From contig CM044856.1 of assembly GCA_024500155.1 (NCBI GenBank), positions 52,266,303-52,330,302 of the forward strand: a stretch of DNA of 64,000 bases. The letters are read 5' to 3'. The notes below the pieces were generated by a model. The model worked only from the letters and a program-made list of their open reading frames with translations. It did no database searches and was not told the origin of the DNA. The position numbers and the translations under genes are program-made. Shown piece after piece: positions 9,848-21,905 of this stretch. Source of the DNA: Chenopodium formosanum. Taxonomy: Eukaryota; Streptophyta; Magnoliopsida; Caryophyllales; Amaranthaceae. Position 1 is the stretch's first letter. Every line of letters starts with the position of its first letter.

Positions 9848-12321
9848 TGAGTACAGTCAGGAAAGTTCCTAGGATATATGGTTACACAAAGAGGAATAGA
9901 AGCCAGCCCAGACCAAGTCAAAGCCATCCTAGACCTGGAACGACCAAAGTCAAAGAAGGATGTACAGAGCTTAACATGGAAAATTGCAGCACTGAACAAG
10001 TTCATTTCAAAATCTTCAGACAAAAACAGAGCCTTTTACGAAGTACAGAAGAAAAACAAGGAATTCAAGTGGGAGCAGGAACACGACGAAGCATTTCAGA
10101 AGTTAAAAGAGTACTTGGCCAACCCGTTGATTCTCTCTAAACCTAAGGAAGGAGAACCCCTCCAGTTGTACCTCGCAGTGTCTGAAGGGACGATTAGTGC
10201 AATCCTAACAAGAGAAGAAGATAAAGAGCAATTCCCAATCTACTACGTAAGCAAAACCCTACTCAGTGCGGAAACGAGGTACGCTTCCTTAGAGAAAATT
10301 ATTTTAGCTCTAGTTACAGCTTCAATAAAGCTACGCCCATACTTTGAAAGCCATTCCATACGAGTACGCACCAACTATCCCATCAAATCTGTCATGAGAA
10401 AGCCAGAAATGTCAGGAAGGATGGAGAAATGGGCCATACATCTGAGCACGTACGATATACAATACGAGCCCAGGACTGCAATCAAATCACAAGCTTTGGC
10501 AGACTTCGTAGCAGAATTTAGCCCAGCCCTTTAGGAAGAAGCACAAAAAGAAGTATTGGCATTACAGGAACCAAAGGCTACACAAAAGTGGATACTCCAT
10601 ACAGATGGCACAACAAACATACGCGGTGTAGGCCTATGAGTAGTACTGACATCACCCCAAGGGGACAAGATAGCACAAGCAATAAGATGCAACTTCAAGG
10701 CCACCAATAATAAAGCTGAATACGAAGCACTGATCACAGGGTTAACCTTCGCAAGGGATATGAAGATACAACATCTAGAGGTAATTTCAGACTCCTTACT
10801 CATGGTAAATCAGATTAATGGAGAATATGCAGCAAAGGATGCCAAGATGATAGCTTACCTAGAAGTCACCAGGAAACTCATTAAGGAGTTCAAGGAATTA
10901 AAGATAGACCAGGTACCTAGAAACTTGAATGCTGAAGCAGACGCCCTGGCAAACTTGGGATCAAATATTAATCCAGAAGAATTTGGAGCTATCCCCCTAG
11001 TATACGTACTCTCTCCAGCCATAGAGAAAGAATTAACCATGAACGTCTACGAAGCTCAAGCAAGCCCTACATGGAAAGAAGACAACAGCTGGATAACACC
11101 ACTGAAGGAATACCTCTTAAACAAGACAGTACCAACAGGGAAAGTAGTCGCTCAAGCACTCGCTCTAAAAGCCTTGAAATAATTCCTAATCAGCAACATA
11201 CTCTACAAGAAGTCTGTAGCAGGTCCCTTCTTATGATGCTTAGAGAAAGAGGAAGCACAACAGGTCTTACAGTCCCTACACAACAGGGAATGCATAAATC
11301 ATTCAGGAGGGAGGATTTAGCCAGAAGAGCACTCAGAATGGGATACTACTGGCCCAGCATGAGAAAGGACGCTGCAGAGTTCGCCAAGAAATGCTTAGCA
11401 TGCCAAAAACACGCACCTTTGACACACAGACCGTCAGAAGGGTTACATCTAACGTTGACGCCTTGGCCGTTCATGAAGTGGGGAATAGACATAGTAAAGC
11501 TACCCCCATCATCAGGGCAGAGAGTATACTGCTTAGCAATGACAGACTACTTTTTGAAATGGATCAAAGCAGAAGCGTACAAGGAAATCAAGGATAAACA
11601 TGTCATCTCGTTTATAAAAAGAAACATCCTAAGTAGATTTGGTGTACCATCATAGATCATTACAGATAATGGATCCCAATTCATCAGCAATAAGACCACG
11701 AAGTTCTGTAAGGAATGGAACATTTCCCTCATCACGTCTACGCTTAGATACCCACAAGCAAACGGACAGGCAGAATCAAGTAACAAGGTCCTTATAGGCA
11801 ACATGAAGAAAAGGCTAGAAGGAGCGAAAGGGAAATGGGCAGATGAATTGCCCAACATACTATGGGCAGACAGAACAACTCCAGAAGGCACTACATGTCA
11901 CACCCCATTCTCATTGGTGTACGGATGTGAAGCAGTGATCCCCACAAAAGTAGAAGTCCCCACAGCAAGGTACGGGTTAATGACAGAAGAAAGGAACCAA
12001 GCAGAATTAATTCACAACCTGGACACAGTGGAAGAACTAAGAGAGGACACAAAAATTAGAATGGCAGCATATCAGCAAGAAGTAGCAAGATCCTTTAACA
12101 AGAACATCAAGCCAAAAGTCTTCAAATTGGGAGATTAGGTTCTCAGAAAGGTGTACAAAAATACCAGAGAGGTAAACGCAGAGAAATTAGCACCCAACTG
12201 GGAAGGACCCTACGAGATCACCAAGGTAGTGGGTAATGGAGCCTACAGACTTAGAAACGCGAAAGGAAAAGAGGTACAGAGAAGCTGGAATGCAGCACAT
12301 TTAAAGCTCTATCATTTCTGA
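9848..12321 (+). pseudogene. Element B pol: end of RT, dual RNase H and integrase (copy 1), dead
   Basis: The frame opens with VQSGKFLGYMVTQRGIEA, the conserved thumb region of Ty3/gypsy RT. A first RNase H follows (KTLLSAETRYASLEK), then a second RNase H with WILHTDGTTN, NNKAEYEAL and SDSLLMVNQING. Two consecutive RNase H domains, the second archaeal-like, are diagnostic of the Tat clade. Integrase has an H-H-C-C finger ending CLACQKH, then D in WGIDIV, D in TDNGSQF and E in GQAESSNK. In-frame stops lie at 10532 (TAG), 10639 (TGA), 11180 (TAA), near 11236 (TGA), 11653 (TAG) and 12136 (TAG). The C-terminus NAAHLKLYHF ends at 12321. The same stops are in copy 2, so decay came before duplication. 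Confidence 0.88.
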
Positions 12322-12954
12322 AGAGCGAAGGTACATAGTTATCATGTCAATATCGTTTCTTTTTACAAAAAAAAAAACAAAATCAACAAAAAAACAGGAA
12401 AACCAGCAAAAAAAAAATATGAAAATGAGGAAAATAAAAAACAAAACAAAAATCTCTAACGGCCAAAATCAGCACTGTAGGTACTCCTCTTTACTTAAAC
12501 TTTGTCAATTCAATTTATTTTCACTACGAGTACTGACTTTGGCATCGGAGGGCCGTTGGGGAAACCCACGGCCACCTCTCACTCAATTCTGTTTTGCAAG
12601 GACAACACCTACACTGCTAGGCAAAAGCACAACAAGACATTATAAAGCAATGCTTATTCGTCTCTATAAGGAGCAGGCCAACTGTCCCCGCAGAATAAGC
12701 AAATACATGTAAGCAATATTACATCCATAATACAACTGTAATACAACTGTAATACGACTATAATACAACAACGATAAAGTAAGTTACAGTAAGAAACATA
12801 AACACAGTTCAACATAGCAAAAGAGGCAGAATTACTTAGTTGCAAAGCAACAAAACAGACAATCATCCAGCTACAACAGTGCATCATAAAAACAAATAAA
12901 ATATCCAACTGCACTAAAGCAGTAAAAACAAACATTCTTCAAAGTTAATACTAT
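12322..12954 (+). other. Non-coding stretch between B pol and its antisense gene (copy 1)
   Basis: It starts with A-rich runs just after the pol stop. GGCATCGGAGGGCCGTTGGGGA at 12541-12562 is a GC-rich island, and 12727-12765 has short CAACTGTAATA-type direct repeats. No gene is visible. Its copy is at 18218-18850. Confidence 0.5.
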
Positions 12955-13698
12955 TTAAGGTGACGTAGCACCATAGAAACTAATTTTTGCCCATATTATC
13001 AGCAGGGACATCTCCTCAGCAACAGGCTTCATACTATCTAGGACATCCTTGAACTCATTATTATGAAGAGAGTTCACTTCCTTATCAGTAAAGCTCACCA
13101 ACAATAAGCCACAATGTGCCAGGAGCAGCAGTCCCTTCAGGAAATGCCTTCTCAAAGGCAGCCTTATCAGTATCATAATCCCAGGCCTCATGTTTTCCTT
13201 GCTGAAACTCCTCCCTCATTTCAAGACGAGCCTTCCCAAAGTAATACGTTGCAGCATCAAAAGCCTCGTTCCCAGCCTCCTTCAATGTGCCCTTCAGCTA
13301 CTCACGTTCAGCAATGCATTCCCTATGCTTAGTCCTTTCGGCCTTCAGAGCATCAGTAATAGCCTAGTATTTGTCAGAAAGGGCATCACGTTCCTTCATC
13401 ATAGCCTCATACACCCGAGTAAACTCTGACTCTTTGCCCAGCACACCTAGGCAAGATTGAAGGCTCTACAAAGTACAACATCAAGTAAGAAAAACGTAAT
13501 TCAGTAATGTCATTAGTATTAAAAAAATTTTTTGGGAGTATACCATACCTGGAAAGACTGCGCAGCAGTCTCTTAAGAAAGGTTAGCAAAAGTCTGCGAG
13601 GACTGACGATCCTTGAAGGATGGAAACAGCAGAGTATCCACATGTGGAGCCAGGGAATCTAAAGAGAAATTAGCAGCATCAACATCAATAGACATCTC
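12955..13698 (-). pseudogene. C-terminal half of the element B antisense gene (copy 1)
   Basis: On the minus strand the segment from about 13692 leftward reads MSIDVDAANFSLDSLAPHV, then an exon with SLQSCLGVLGKESEFTRVYE and a long charged, Ala- and Glu-rich stretch (AERTKHRECIAEREQLKG) that should form a coiled coil. It continues with ATYYFGKARLEMREEFQ and FPEGTAAPGTLW. Stops in the coil region and at 13574 show that it is broken. It matches the tail of the antisense gene whose N-terminal half lies at 38221-39436. Copy 1 is cut off from that half because the duplicated block ends in the F LTR. Confidence 0.68.
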
Positions 13699-15012
13699 TG
13701 ATAGGGATAAGATAGGTGGTTGGGACTACTACCCCAAACCAAATTAATCATTTATAATACCTAAACTTACACTAAACTATTTACTGGAAAGTAAAGGGTC
13801 GAACCCAAAAGGACTAAGTGTATCAATTTCTGCTAATTAGACTACTAGGAAAGCTTGTGAGATAGAGAGAGGTTAAACTAAACAACACTAAGAACAAATA
13901 ACTAAAACTAGGGAAAGTGGAATCCAATTACATCAATACATTCAATAACATCATACAATTAGATGAAAATGACCTTAATTAGGAAAAATCAACACATTTA
14001 ACTCACTCTCGCACAATTAAGCATGTTAATTATCCTACTAAACTAATTCACTCTCGTGCAACTAGCCTAGCAAAGGTATGGAAGAAATTAGGGCTCTCAA
14101 CCAACTCACTCTCGCACAATCGATTGAAAACACAATTAAGAACATAGAATCAATTAGCTAGAAAGATTCTAATCCATAAAATCATTATCCATACACAATA
14201 ATCAAGAAACAATTCCATACTAATCACAATCAATCATTCAATTTATTAACATAACCTTCATCCATTTCCTTAGAACAAAATCTAAGCTAACATAATGAAG
14301 AAAGACATGGAAAACAAGCTAAAATAACAATAAAAACAAGATTAAACAAATAAACTAATTAATCTACTCAAATCAATAAACAAAAAGCAAAAACTAAGAA
14401 TTAAGCAAGAAATAAAAATAAGAGAAAGTTAGAAAATGCTCATTGAATAGATGAGAAGAAGTTCCACAAAGTTGCTTCTTTAACCTCTCAAAAACTCCAT
14501 GGAAATCCAAGCTTTCTCTCTCTACACTACTCCTAACCCTAAGAGAGAGAAAATAAAGGCTAAACTAATCTAATCTATCTAAAATAAAATATTTATTGAA
14601 AGTTTTTTGAGAAAAAAACCCCAAAGGGGTATTTATAATATAAGCTAAAATAATGTAAAAGAAATTAAAAAGAAATAAAACAAAACTAAAAACAATTAAA
14701 ATACTATACTAAAAACCAAAAAAAAAAAAAACAAAATTAAAAATAAAATAAAATAAAAGGAAAATGAAAAACCCCCAAAACCCACTAATTTCCCCCTAAA
14801 ACCACGAAACAATCAGACCCCCAAACTCCTTTCACTTTCGAATTCCCCTGCTCCAATTCAAGCACCCATTCACGCATCATCCCAAACAACCATCATCACC
14901 GTTCATCAGCATCATCGTCATTTAGCATCCAAAATCGTGGCCGTCCAATTCTCATTAAAAATCACGTGAAAAGCTCGTGATTGACCCACAATTGCGCGCC
15001 CGCACAGAAGAG
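13699..15012 (-). repeat. Truncated copy of the element F LTR, made by the tandem duplication
   Basis: It is identical to the first 1.31 kb of the F LTR at 19595, including the ATCTC target site on its left. It stops abruptly at 15012, where the second copy of the A LTR sequence begins. It is therefore a by-product of the duplication and not a separate insertion. Confidence 0.9.
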
Positions 15013-15743
15013 GCACTAACTCGTTTATTATTTTGTAGTTGCAAACAAACATAATCAAAGTAAGAATTATGTTATTTTTATTTCTATTATTTTTCTAACG
15101 ATTTTATATTGTTGGAATTATGGTTAAATTGCTTATAATATTGATGTTATTCTATTATTGTTTTTATGATCACCATATTGCATGTTTAAAGGGAATATGT
15201 AATTGAAAATCACGTCTAATAAGATAATTTGGACGACCAGTTTAGGATCCGTTTTAATCTTGTTATTAATTGAAGTGATCACCAATATTTTAGAATAATG
15301 TGTGCATTAATATTCAACCAGTTTAGCTAAATAATAGTTTGGAGCGAATTGAATATTTTGTTTCTATGCCTTTGATATCACAGGAATGCTATTCAATTTA
15401 AGAATCGAGTAGAGGCCAATACGGGCGAATGTGACTCCATGACTCACTTCGTACCATCATCCCCGATCCTCCTTTCGTGGTTCCGAACCATATGGAGTTA
15501 GTAATCTCATGGATTATGAATGCGGTGTAACCTTCACGGGTAAATCGTTGTTGCCTATTGTTGTCCCTTTAATCGTGGTTGTCTTTTATGATCCGTGAAC
15601 GGTTTACAAGTTCCTTAAAAAACTTGTTGGCGGCTCCCTACTTTCCTTGTCCCTAATCGTAATATGTCAATTCCCACTTCCTATGAGTGCCAAGCATATT
15701 CACCACATGCTTTAACGTAGGCGCACTTCGAACGACGCCTACA

Positions 15744-18217
15744 TGAGTACAGTCAGGAAAGTTCCTAGGATATATGGTTACACAAAGAGGAATAGAAGCC
15801 AGCCCAGACCAAGTCAAAGCCATCCTAGACCTGGAACGACCAAAGTCAAAGAAGGATGTACAGAGCTTAACATGGAAAATTGCAGCACTGAACAAGTTCA
15901 TTTCAAAATCTTCAGACAAAAACAGAGCCTTTTACGAAGTACAGAAGAAAAACAAGGAATTCAAGTGGGAGCAGGAACACGACGAAGCATTTCAGAAGTT
16001 AAAAGAGTACTTGGCCAACCCGTTGATTCTCTCTAAACCTAAGGAAGGAGAACCCCTCCAGTTGTACCTCGCAGTGTCTGAAGGGACGATTAGTGCAATC
16101 CTAACAAGAGAAGAAGATAAAGAGCAATTCCCAATCTACTACGTAAGCAAAACCCTACTCAGTGCGGAAACGAGGTACGCTTCCTTAGAGAAAATTATTT
16201 TAGCTCTAGTTACAGCTTCAATAAAGCTACGCCCATACTTTGAAAGCCATTCCATACGAGTACGCACCAACTATCCCATCAAATCTGTCATGAGAAAGCC
16301 AGAAATGTCAGGAAGGATGGAGAAATGGGCCATACATCTGAGCACGTACGATATACAATACGAGCCCAGGACTGCAATCAAATCACAAGCTTTGGCAGAC
16401 TTCGTAGCAGAATTTAGCCCAGCCCTTTAGGAAGAAGCACAAAAAGAAGTATTGGCATTACAGGAACCAAAGGCTACACAAAAGTGGATACTCCATACAG
16501 ATGGCACAACAAACATACGCGGTGTAGGCCTATGAGTAGTACTGACATCACCCCAAGGGGACAAGATAGCACAAGCAATAAGATGCAACTTCAAGGCCAC
16601 CAATAATAAAGCTGAATACGAAGCACTGATCACAGGGTTAACCTTCGCAAGGGATATGAAGATACAACATCTAGAGGTAATTTCAGACTCCTTACTCATG
16701 GTAAATCAGATTAATGGAGAATATGCAGCAAAGGATGCCAAGATGATAGCTTACCTAGAAGTCACCAGGAAACTCATTAAGGAGTTCAAGGAATTAAAGA
16801 TAGACCAGGTACCTAGAAACTTGAATGCTGAAGCAGACGCCCTGGCAAACTTGGGATCAAATATTAATCCAGAAGAATTTGGAGCTATCCCCCTAGTATA
16901 CGTACTCTCTCCAGCCATAGAGAAAGAATTAACCATGAACGTCTACGAAGCTCAAGCAAGCCCTACATGGAAAGAAGACAACAGCTGGATAACACCACTG
17001 AAGGAATACCTCTTAAACAAGACAGTACCAACAGGGAAAGTAGTCGCTCAAGCACTCGCTCTAAAAGCCTTGAAATAATTCCTAATCAGCAACATACTCT
17101 ACAAGAAGTCTGTAGCAGGTCCCTTCTTATGATGCTTAGAGAAAGAGGAAGCACAACAGGTCTTACAGTCCCTACACAACAGGGAATGCATAAATCATTC
17201 AGGAGGGAGGATTTAGCCAGAAGAGCACTCAGAATGGGATACTACTGGCCCAGCATGAGAAAGGACGCTGCAGAGTTCGCCAAGAAATGCTTAGCATGCC
17301 AAAAACACGCACCTTTGACACACAGACCGTCAGAAGGGTTACATCTAACGTTGACGCCTTGGCCGTTCATGAAGTGGGGAATAGACATAGTAAAGCTACC
17401 CCCATCATCAGGGCAGAGAGTATACTGCTTAGCAATGACAGACTACTTTTTGAAATGGATCAAAGCAGAAGCGTACAAGGAAATCAAGGATAAACATGTC
17501 ATCTCGTTTATAAAAAGAAACATCCTAAGTAGATTTGGTGTACCATCATAGATCATTACAGATAATGGATCCCAATTCATCAGCAATAAGACCACGAAGT
17601 TCTGTAAGGAATGGAACATTTCCCTCATCACGTCTACGCTTAGATACCCACAAGCAAACGGACAGGCAGAATCAAGTAACAAGGTCCTTATAGGCAACAT
17701 GAAGAAAAGGCTAGAAGGAGCGAAAGGGAAATGGGCAGATGAATTGCCCAACATACTATGGGCAGACAGAACAACTCCAGAAGGCACTACATGTCACACC
17801 CCATTCTCATTGGTGTACGGATGTGAAGCAGTGATCCCCACAAAAGTAGAAGTCCCCACAGCAAGGTACGGGTTAATGACAGAAGAAAGGAACCAAGCAG
17901 AATTAATTCACAACCTGGACACAGTGGAAGAACTAAGAGAGGACACAAAAATTAGAATGGCAGCATATCAGCAAGAAGTAGCAAGATCCTTTAACAAGAA
18001 CATCAAGCCAAAAGTCTTCAAATTGGGAGATTAGGTTCTCAGAAAGGTGTACAAAAATACCAGAGAGGTAAACGCAGAGAAATTAGCACCCAACTGGGAA
18101 GGACCCTACGAGATCACCAAGGTAGTGGGTAATGGAGCCTACAGACTTAGAAACGCGAAAGGAAAAGAGGTACAGAGAAGCTGGAATGCAGCACATTTAA
18201 AGCTCTATCATTTCTGA
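15744..18217 (+). pseudogene. Element B pol, copy 2, dead
   Basis: Same gene as 9848-12321 shifted by 5896 bases, with the same RT thumb, double RNase H and integrase motifs and the same in-frame stops. This is the copy still joined to the complete F element on its right. Nothing differs from copy 1 in the translated segments I compared. Confidence 0.9.
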
Positions 18218-18850
18218 AGAGCGAAGGTACATAGTTATCATGTCAATATCGTTTCTTTTTACAAAAAAAAAAACAAAATCAACAAAAAAACAGGAAAACC
18301 AGCAAAAAAAAAATATGAAAATGAGGAAAATAAAAAACAAAACAAAAATCTCTAACGGCCAAAATCAGCACTGTAGGTACTCCTCTTTACTTAAACTTTG
18401 TCAATTCAATTTATTTTCACTACGAGTACTGACTTTGGCATCGGAGGGCCGTTGGGGAAACCCACGGCCACCTCTCACTCAATTCTGTTTTGCAAGGACA
18501 ACACCTACACTGCTAGGCAAAAGCACAACAAGACATTATAAAGCAATGCTTATTCGTCTCTATAAGGAGCAGGCCAACTGTCCCCGCAGAATAAGCAAAT
18601 ACATGTAAGCAATATTACATCCATAATACAACTGTAATACAACTGTAATACGACTATAATACAACAACGATAAAGTAAGTTACAGTAAGAAACATAAACA
18701 CAGTTCAACATAGCAAAAGAGGCAGAATTACTTAGTTGCAAAGCAACAAAACAGACAATCATCCAGCTACAACAGTGCATCATAAAAACAAATAAAATAT
18801 CCAACTGCACTAAAGCAGTAAAAACAAACATTCTTCAAAGTTAATACTAT
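18218..18850 (+). other. Non-coding stretch between B pol and its antisense gene (copy 2)
   Basis: Identical to 12322-12954. No gene seen. Confidence 0.5.
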
Positions 18851-19594
18851 TTAAGGTGACGTAGCACCATAGAAACTAATTTTTGCCCATATTATCAGCA
18901 GGGACATCTCCTCAGCAACAGGCTTCATACTATCTAGGACATCCTTGAACTCATTATTATGAAGAGAGTTCACTTCCTTATCAGTAAAGCTCACCAACAA
19001 TAAGCCACAATGTGCCAGGAGCAGCAGTCCCTTCAGGAAATGCCTTCTCAAAGGCAGCCTTATCAGTATCATAATCCCAGGCCTCATGTTTTCCTTGCTG
19101 AAACTCCTCCCTCATTTCAAGACGAGCCTTCCCAAAGTAATACGTTGCAGCATCAAAAGCCTCGTTCCCAGCCTCCTTCAATGTGCCCTTCAGCTACTCA
19201 CGTTCAGCAATGCATTCCCTATGCTTAGTCCTTTCGGCCTTCAGAGCATCAGTAATAGCCTAGTATTTGTCAGAAAGGGCATCACGTTCCTTCATCATAG
19301 CCTCATACACCCGAGTAAACTCTGACTCTTTGCCCAGCACACCTAGGCAAGATTGAAGGCTCTACAAAGTACAACATCAAGTAAGAAAAACGTAATTCAG
19401 TAATGTCATTAGTATTAAAAAAATTTTTTGGGAGTATACCATACCTGGAAAGACTGCGCAGCAGTCTCTTAAGAAAGGTTAGCAAAAGTCTGCGAGGACT
19501 GACGATCCTTGAAGGATGGAAACAGCAGAGTATCCACATGTGGAGCCAGGGAATCTAAAGAGAAATTAGCAGCATCAACATCAATAGACATCTC
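18851..19594 (-). pseudogene. C-terminal half of the element B antisense gene (copy 2), cut by element F
   Basis: Same sequence as 12955-13698. Its upstream coding part resumes at 38221 after the F insertion. The five bases ATCTC at 19590-19594 are the left target duplication of F, repeated at 38216-38220. The joined gene would have an N-terminal globular domain and a C-terminal coiled coil. Confidence 0.72.
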
Positions 19595-21887
19595 TGATAG
19601 GGATAAGATAGGTGGTTGGGACTACTACCCCAAACCAAATTAATCATTTATAATACCTAAACTTACACTAAACTATTTACTGGAAAGTAAAGGGTCGAAC
19701 CCAAAAGGACTAAGTGTATCAATTTCTGCTAATTAGACTACTAGGAAAGCTTGTGAGATAGAGAGAGGTTAAACTAAACAACACTAAGAACAAATAACTA
19801 AAACTAGGGAAAGTGGAATCCAATTACATCAATACATTCAATAACATCATACAATTAGATGAAAATGACCTTAATTAGGAAAAATCAACACATTTAACTC
19901 ACTCTCGCACAATTAAGCATGTTAATTATCCTACTAAACTAATTCACTCTCGTGCAACTAGCCTAGCAAAGGTATGGAAGAAATTAGGGCTCTCAACCAA
20001 CTCACTCTCGCACAATCGATTGAAAACACAATTAAGAACATAGAATCAATTAGCTAGAAAGATTCTAATCCATAAAATCATTATCCATACACAATAATCA
20101 AGAAACAATTCCATACTAATCACAATCAATCATTCAATTTATTAACATAACCTTCATCCATTTCCTTAGAACAAAATCTAAGCTAACATAATGAAGAAAG
20201 ACATGGAAAACAAGCTAAAATAACAATAAAAACAAGATTAAACAAATAAACTAATTAATCTACTCAAATCAATAAACAAAAAGCAAAAACTAAGAATTAA
20301 GCAAGAAATAAAAATAAGAGAAAGTTAGAAAATGCTCATTGAATAGATGAGAAGAAGTTCCACAAAGTTGCTTCTTTAACCTCTCAAAAACTCCATGGAA
20401 ATCCAAGCTTTCTCTCTCTACACTACTCCTAACCCTAAGAGAGAGAAAATAAAGGCTAAACTAATCTAATCTATCTAAAATAAAATATTTATTGAAAGTT
20501 TTTTGAGAAAAAAACCCCAAAGGGGTATTTATAATATAAGCTAAAATAATGTAAAAGAAATTAAAAAGAAATAAAACAAAACTAAAAACAATTAAAATAC
20601 TATACTAAAAACCAAAAAAAAAAAAAACAAAATTAAAAATAAAATAAAATAAAAGGAAAATGAAAAACCCCCAAAACCCACTAATTTCCCCCTAAAACCA
20701 CGAAACAATCAGACCCCCAAACTCCTTTCACTTTCGAATTCCCCTGCTCCAATTCAAGCACCCATTCACGCATCATCCCAAACAACCATCATCACCGTTC
20801 ATCAGCATCATCGTCATTTAGCATCCAAAATCGTGGCCGTCCAATTCTCATTAAAAATCACGTGAAAAGCTCGTGATTGACCCACAATTGCGCGCCCGCA
20901 CAGAAGTCGCCTAAAGCTACTGTATCGACTCTGATTTTGGACCCCAATTTGCGCGCTTTCAGACAGGGCTGCATGGCCGCGGTGGTCTGGGTTGGGCGAA
21001 TTTGGAGGTTCGATTGAAGCAGCTTCTCTGATTTGTGGGTGGTGTTTGCGTGGGTTTGGTTGGAGGTGAGGTGGTGAATTTGTTGCTGATTATTGTTGTT
21101 GCGAGTGGAAACAGGGGAAGGTGGCGGAGGTTGGTGGTTTGTGTGGTGTTGCGGGTTGTTTAGTGGTGAAATGGGAGGTGAGGCTGGGTTGTTATGCCCG
21201 GCTATTGCTGCAATTATTGTTTTGGTGGCTGACGGTGGTTGCGGCGCTGTGGAAGCAAGGGATTGTGGTGGTTTGCACGTGATGGTGGTAGTGGGTGCTG
21301 TTAAAGGTGGCTGAAGGTGGTTATGGTTGCGGCTGTTGCTTGAGGGAGCAGGGGTTGTAGGGTGTTGGTGTATTGTTGGGCTGATTTGGGTAAGGATTGG
21401 TGGTGATTTGTGTGGTTGTTGGTGGTTGTAGTTGGAGGTGTTTTGGTGGTGGCTTGTGACTGTTGAAAAGCCTCGGCTTGGACCTTGAACTCGAGCCTAC
21501 ACACAAACAAACCCGAGGGTGAAACGAGACAAATAAAATAAAATAAAATAAAATAAAAATAACTTAAAAATAAAATCAAAAGAAATTAAATAAAATAAAG
21601 AAAACAAACATGAAAATAAAATAAAATAAGAAAATGAGAGAAACTAGGAACTTATTAAATAACAAGAACTAAAAACTTAAAATATAAACATAGAAAATAA
21701 GATAATTTAAATAAATTAAGAAAATAAGATAAAAACTATTAAAAACTACTAAAAACACTCAAAATAAAAATAAAAGACGAGAATAAGCAAATAATAGAAA
21801 TAATGGACAAAATGGGCTAAATTATTGGAAAATAAGCCGGAAAACGACTTAATAACCGCCCTAAAAGTGACATAAAATCACTTATCA
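19595..21887 (-). repeat. 3' LTR of element F
   Basis: Read on the minus strand it starts TGATAAGTGATTTTATGTCAC at 21887 and ends CTATCTTATCCCTATCA at 19595. It is 2293 bp against 2241 bp for its partner, with many point and length differences, so the insertion is not recent. The complement of a TATA box (TATTTATA, 20526-20533) marks the promoter. A G-rich strand at 20980-21480 gives long meaningless open frames. Confidence 0.92.
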
Positions 21888-21905
21888 AACTCCCCCAAGC
21901 TAACC
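21888..21905 (-). promoter_or_regulatory. Polypurine tract of element F
   Basis: On the minus strand GGTTAGCTTGGGGGAGTT runs straight into the LTR start TGATAAGTGA. Confidence 0.85.

Larger units (their letters stand above)
9119..15014 (+). repeat. Tandem duplication of 5896 bp, copy 1
   Basis: The block starts inside the A LTR, runs through the B pol and the end of its antisense gene, and stops inside a truncated LTR of element F. It then jumps back to the A LTR at 15015. The junction reads GCAC then TAACTCG, with a two-base AC overlap. Every line I compared with copy 2 matches at an offset of 5896, including a run of 14 A after 14718. Confidence 0.92.
15015..20906 (+). repeat. Tandem duplication of 5896 bp, copy 2
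   Basis: Same content as copy 1. Identity ends at 20906: copy 1 continues AGGCAC where copy 2 continues TCGCCT, and copy 2 then goes on into the rest of the F LTR. The other F LTR has about 12 extra bases here (GGCACAGCAAG-like), so copy 2 may carry a small deletion exactly at the breakpoint. Confidence 0.92.

Noticed and set aside
9823..9848. Hairpin GTAGGCG...CGCCTAC at the end of the A LTR taken as terminal inverted repeats of a small DNA transposon
   Set aside because: It lies inside the LTR, has a short loop and no target duplication; at most a U5 hairpin.
13699..15012. Independent solo LTR of element F
   Set aside because: It has the same ATCTC left flank and the same sequence as the F 3' LTR and ends at the duplication junction, so it is part of the duplicated block.
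21093..21579. Gly/Trp-rich and Pro/Thr-rich frames, repeated at 37310-37704
   Set aside because: They lie in a G-rich strand inside both F LTRs and are open by composition.
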